Source of the DNA: Paracoccus albus
Lineage (GTDB): Bacteria; Pseudomonadota; Alphaproteobacteria; Rhodobacterales; Rhodobacteraceae
Assembly: GCF_027913035.1 (NCBI RefSeq)
Contig: NZ_CP115775.1
Span: 2,626,501 to 2,690,500, forward strand
Length of the DNA: 64,000 nucleotides
Direction of reading: 5' to 3'
Position numbers and translations under genes: made by a program. Shown here piece after piece: positions 61,519 through 64,000 of this stretch. The notes under the pieces are model-generated. The model did no database searches and was not told where the DNA came from. It saw only the letters and a list, made by a program, of their open reading frames with translations. How positions within the stretch are numbered: the stretch's first letter is position 1; each line of letters starts with the position of its first letter.

Positions 61519-62247
61519 TTATCCGCCGCACTGCTCGCGATAGGCATCGCCCAGCCCCTGCATGGCATCGCGCCACGGAAAGGGGCCAAAGCTGACCCGG
61601 GCGACGCCCAGCGAGGCCAGCTTGGCCAGTGAAGGGGCAGAAGGCGACTTCATGATGTTCACGGGCAAGGATGATTCGTCGCAGATCGTTCGAATCAGCT
61701 CGGGCTGTGTCAGCCCCGGCACGAAAAAGCCATCAGCCCCGCTGGCAGCGTATGCGTGCCCGCGTTCGACCGCCTCGGCAACAAGCGCCTTATGTTCATC
61801 GGCATCGTCTTGCAGGAACAGATCCGTTCGCGCGTTAATGAACAAAGAGGTCCGTTCGCGGATAGCAGCGATGAAGCCCGCCTGCTCTGCGCTCGGGCGC
61901 ATGCCAGAGCCGGGGGGAATGCCATCCTCGATATTGATCCCGGCAACGCCAAGTGCTTCAAGCCGCGCGGCATTGGCCGCGACGCTGGCCACATCATCGG
62001 CATAGCCTGCCTCAAAGTCGACGCTCAGCGGCAGGTCCGATACCGCGCGGATTCGTTCGACAACATTTAACAATTGCGCGAAGGGAAACGCCTGCCCATC
62101 GGGATAGCCTAGCGATCCGGCCACGGACGCGCTGCCCGTCGCCAATGCCACAGCCCCGGCATCCGCCACGGCACGCGCCGAACCCGCGTCCCAAATGTTG
62201 AACAGAACCAGCGGATTGCCGCGTTCGTGCAATGATCTGAAGCTCAT
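61519..62247 (-). CDS. isocitrate lyase/PEP mutase-family protein
   Basis: A 242-residue TIM-barrel protein: LVLFNIWDAGSARAVADAGA, LPLSVDFEAGY and GVAGINIEDG give the family core with the Mg-binding Asp and Glu. The catalytic loop Cys of true lyases (KKCGH) is absent, so this is a stand-alone member of the superfamily of uncertain substrate (possibly oxaloacetate hydrolase-like or phosphonate-related). Its start overlaps the ada stop by four bases, so it is translated with the alkylation-repair protein, an odd pairing seen in some alphaproteobacteria. Confidence 0.85.
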   Translation of the reverse strand: MSFRSLHERGNPLVLFNIWDAGSARAVADAGAVALATGSASVAGSLGYPDGQAFPFAQLLNVVERIRAVSDLPLSVDFEAGYADDVASVAANAARLEALGVAGINIEDGIPPGSGMRPSAEQAGFIAAIRERTSLFINARTDLFLQDDADEHKALVAEAVERGHAYAASGADGFFVPGLTQPELIRTICDESSLPVNIMKSPSAPSLAKLASLGVARVSFGPFPWRDAMQGLGDAYREQCGG

Positions 62248-63299
62248 GGCTCACCTGCATATCTGCGTTCTGCGGCGATAAGCTTCTCTTTCCTCCACAG
62301 ACCGCCCGCATATCCGGTCAGCGTTCCATCGGCGCCGATAACACGGTGGCAGGGAATAATGATCGCAATGCCGTTTGTCGCATTGGCGCGGGCAACCGCG
62401 CGGGTGGCGTTTGGCTTGCCGATTGCCTGCGCAACCTCGCTGTAGCTGCGGGTCTGACCAGCTGGAATCTGACACAGGGCATCCCATACATCGCGTTGAA
62501 AAGCGGTACCATGCGGGGCAAGCGGCAAATCAAAGCGGGAACGATCACCTGCAAAGAATTCTGCAATTTGCTGCGCGGTCATGCCGGTGATATCTGACTG
62601 CCCAAGCCCTATCTTGCCTTTCATATCCTTCGATACGCGATTGATTTGCGATTTCAGCGCTTTGCGGTCTGTAAACTCCAGCAAATGCAGGGCCTGATCG
62701 TCAGAGATCGCAATCATCCCGCCAAGCGGCGTATCAATCCAGTCGGCGACCAATCCCTGCTCCGCCCGCATCGCGGCGGGCGGATGGCCAAACAGCTTGG
62801 CAAACGCCTGACGAAAACCCGATGCAGAATCAAAACCGGCATCCAGTTGCGCGTCTATCACGGCATCACCGTCAGCAACGCGCCTTGCGCCCTGCCGCAA
62901 ACGGATATTCCGGGCCATTTGCAGGAAGGTCATGCCGAAGTGACGGCGGAAAGCCCTTCGGATGGTTGAAGGGTCGTAGCCCATCTTCTCAATATCGAGT
63001 TCGGTCCAACGCCGACCCGGATCCGCCTCTATCGCGCTGCGAAGCGCGACGACGGCCTTGTCCCCCTCTGCTGTAGCGCCTGCCGGGTGGCAGCGTTTGC
63101 AGGGGCGGAATCCGTCGGCCTCTGCCTCGCGCGCGGTTGCGAACCAGCGACAATTCTCTGGTCGCGGCTTGCGTGCGGGACAGGTGAGACGGCAGAAAAT
63201 ACCAGTTGAGGTCACGCCGACATAGGCGCGGCCTTCGTAAGCAGGATCACGAGAACTCAGTGCCGCATATAAAACGGCATCATCGGGCAGATCGAACAT
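62244..63299 (-). CDS. ada: Ada: methylphosphotriester sensor, AraC activator and O6-methylguanine methyltransferase
   Basis: A 351-residue protein with the three Ada parts. The N-terminal zinc site uses Cys36, Cys40, Cys67 and Cys70 (FCRLTCPARKP and CKRCHPAG); an AraC-type helix-turn-helix follows (about 85-180); the C-terminal methyltransferase has the nucleophile Cys317 in IPCHRVIG. It repairs O6-methylguanine and, once methylated on the sensor Cys, activates the adaptive response. The start at 63299 (MFDLPDD) follows GAGGAACCGACC. The downstream PEP mutase-family gene overlaps by four bases. Confidence 0.95.
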   Translation of the reverse strand: MFDLPDDAVLYAALSSRDPAYEGRAYVGVTSTGIFCRLTCPARKPRPENCRWFATAREAEADGFRPCKRCHPAGATAEGDKAVVALRSAIEADPGRRWTELDIEKMGYDPSTIRRAFRRHFGMTFLQMARNIRLRQGARRVADGDAVIDAQLDAGFDSASGFRQAFAKLFGHPPAAMRAEQGLVADWIDTPLGGMIAISDDQALHLLEFTDRKALKSQINRVSKDMKGKIGLGQSDITGMTAQQIAEFFAGDRSRFDLPLAPHGTAFQRDVWDALCQIPAGQTRSYSEVAQAIGKPNATRAVARANATNGIAIIIPCHRVIGADGTLTGYAGGLWRKEKLIAAERRYAGEP

Positions 63300-63475
63300 G
63301 GTCGGTTCCTCTTTCATCTGTCCTTAACCTAGCTGAGACCCCGCCTCCCTGAGGCGCCAATTCGGGCGTTTACTTCGCCCAGTGGGTTGCACAATCGGCA
63401 TCGTGAACGACAAATTCAACCATTCTTGTGCGCGGGCCGGTTTGCCGGGCGGATCAATGCGGATATGCTGCGCGC

Positions 63476-63844
63476 ATGCGCCCGCTTCTTGCAAACCTCT
63501 TTCTGTGCCTTTTGGTCATCAACCCGGTCAGGGCTGCGGCCTCAAACCTGCAGCTACTGGTCGCACACGACACCTCATGCGGCGATTTTGCCCGCTGGCA
63601 ATCGGAAATCGGGCCGGGCTATGCCGAAAGCAATGTCGGTCGGGCCGCACCGTTGTTGAGCGTGAACATTCAAGGACCCTGGCCAAACGGGCTGGCGCTT
63701 GCCAGTGCTCCGCGCCAAACCCCGACCTTCATCTTGCTGCGCAACGGGCAGGAAATCGGCCGTATCGAAGGCTATGGCGATGCGAACCGCTTCTTGGCTC
63801 AGCTTAACAGCTTGATGAAACAGGACCATAGTGCCGCCCGCTGA
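63476..63844 (+). CDS. secreted thioredoxin-fold protein with a single Cys
   Basis: A 122-residue protein with a signal peptide (LLANLFLCLLVINPVRA). The mature part has the order of a thioredoxin fold: LQLLVAHDTSCGDFARW, then APRQTPTFILLRNGQEIGRIEGY with the cis-Pro. In place of CxxC the motif reads SCGDF, so only one active-site Cys remains; it may bind substrates or act as a monothiol reductase. It resembles the SoxS/SoxW-like proteins of Rhodobacterales in length and signal peptide. The start at 63476 (MRPLLANLF) is chosen for the signal peptide. Confidence 0.78.
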   Translation: MRPLLANLFLCLLVINPVRAAASNLQLLVAHDTSCGDFARWQSEIGPGYAESNVGRAAPLLSVNIQGPWPNGLALASAPRQTPTFILLRNGQEIGRIEGYGDANRFLAQLNSLMKQDHSAAR

Positions 63845-63916
63845 TCACAGCAGATATTCCCATATGCCATCGCTTCCGCTAACACGCTGGGGCATAAAGC
63901 AAGACAGGTACCACCA

Positions 63917-64000
63917 ATGCATGATATCCGTGCCATCCGCGAAAACCCGGACGCGTTCGACGCCGCGCTGAAACGCCGCGGTGCCGACGCTGTGTCGGCG
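63917..64000 (+). CDS. serS: seryl-tRNA synthetase, N-terminal 28 codons
   Basis: The frame [20 protein letters not shown] then RGADAVSA is the conserved start of SerS, which charges tRNA-Ser; the N-terminal coiled-coil arm would follow beyond the window. The ATG at 63917 is preceded by a weak AGGTACCACCA. The gene is cut by the right edge. Confidence 0.93.
   Translation, partial: MHDIRAIRENPDAFDAALKRRGADAVSA

Noticed and set aside
1..64000. CRISPR arrays, tRNA genes and rRNA genes
   Set aside because: I looked for regularly spaced repeats and tRNA-like cloverleaf ends and saw none. The only tandem repeat (1041-1265) has a 105-bp period without spacers.

Overview
The window looks like a GC-rich chromosome segment of a Rhodobacteraceae member, most likely Paracoccus or a close relative. 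The evidence is the combination of a prpDCB operon and an isocitrate lyase gene, each divergent from a RamB/ScfR-type regulator, together with a type II lumazine synthase, GapR, PCu(A)C, MnmH, and QueH and Ada of the alphaproteobacterial kind. This assignment rests on recognising protein families by eye, not on a database search.

Positions 1 to about 21,520 are accessory DNA. The left edge holds a cut-off IS110-family transposase, a 105-bp tandem repeat and an IS1182-like element with a frameshifted transposase. Then comes a block, almost all on the minus strand, typical of alphaproteobacterial integrative or plasmid backbones: DUF2285/DUF6499 proteins, an XRE regulator, DUF736, a parDE toxin-antitoxin pair, a DUF2493 protein, a toprim protein translationally coupled to a 1439-residue methylase/strawberry-notch helicase, a run of conserved unknown genes, a large ParB-like protein, DUF2958 and an ArdC-like antirestriction protein. 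The right end is diagnostic: the first 26 codons of dusA (21598-21521) run directly into unrelated AT-rich sequence, which matches the known habit of islands integrating into the 5' end of dusA. No integrase or transfer gene is visible, so the other end lies left of the window. Several island genes share structured leaders whose stem includes or abuts the Shine-Dalgarno sequence. I rate this the most interesting unexplained signal.

Positions 21,598 to 64,000 are core chromosome. In order: FMN riboswitch-controlled ribH; a PfkB sugar kinase; a lytic transglycosylase; the methylcitrate cycle operon prpDCB with its divergent regulator; queH; cfa; aceA with its divergent RamB-like regulator; a MacB-like ABC module with a small Cys-containing secreted protein; alkaline phosphatase with a possible Pho box; a glutathionyl-hydroquinone reductase; a GNAT protein; a ferric iron ABC transporter (fbpBA divergent from fbpC); gapR; mnmH; an L,D-transpeptidase; and a copper P-type ATPase split by a one-base frameshift after its first metal-binding domain.

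Positions 50.5-59.7 kb form a polysaccharide export and modification locus. It has a KpsM/KpsT-type ABC exporter with two different KpsE-like proteins, followed by two sulfotransferase-like proteins flanking a 1070-residue fusion of sulfotransferase, GT4-like and GT2 domains. This suggests a sulfated surface glycan. The right end carries PCu(A)C with a DUF2946-like partner, rpmB, a PEP mutase-family protein translationally coupled to ada, a thioredoxin-fold secreted protein and the start of serS.

Three genes (the IS1182 transposase, the DUF6499-DUF2285 gene and copA) carry apparent single-base frameshifts. Assembly error should be excluded before any of them is treated as biological.
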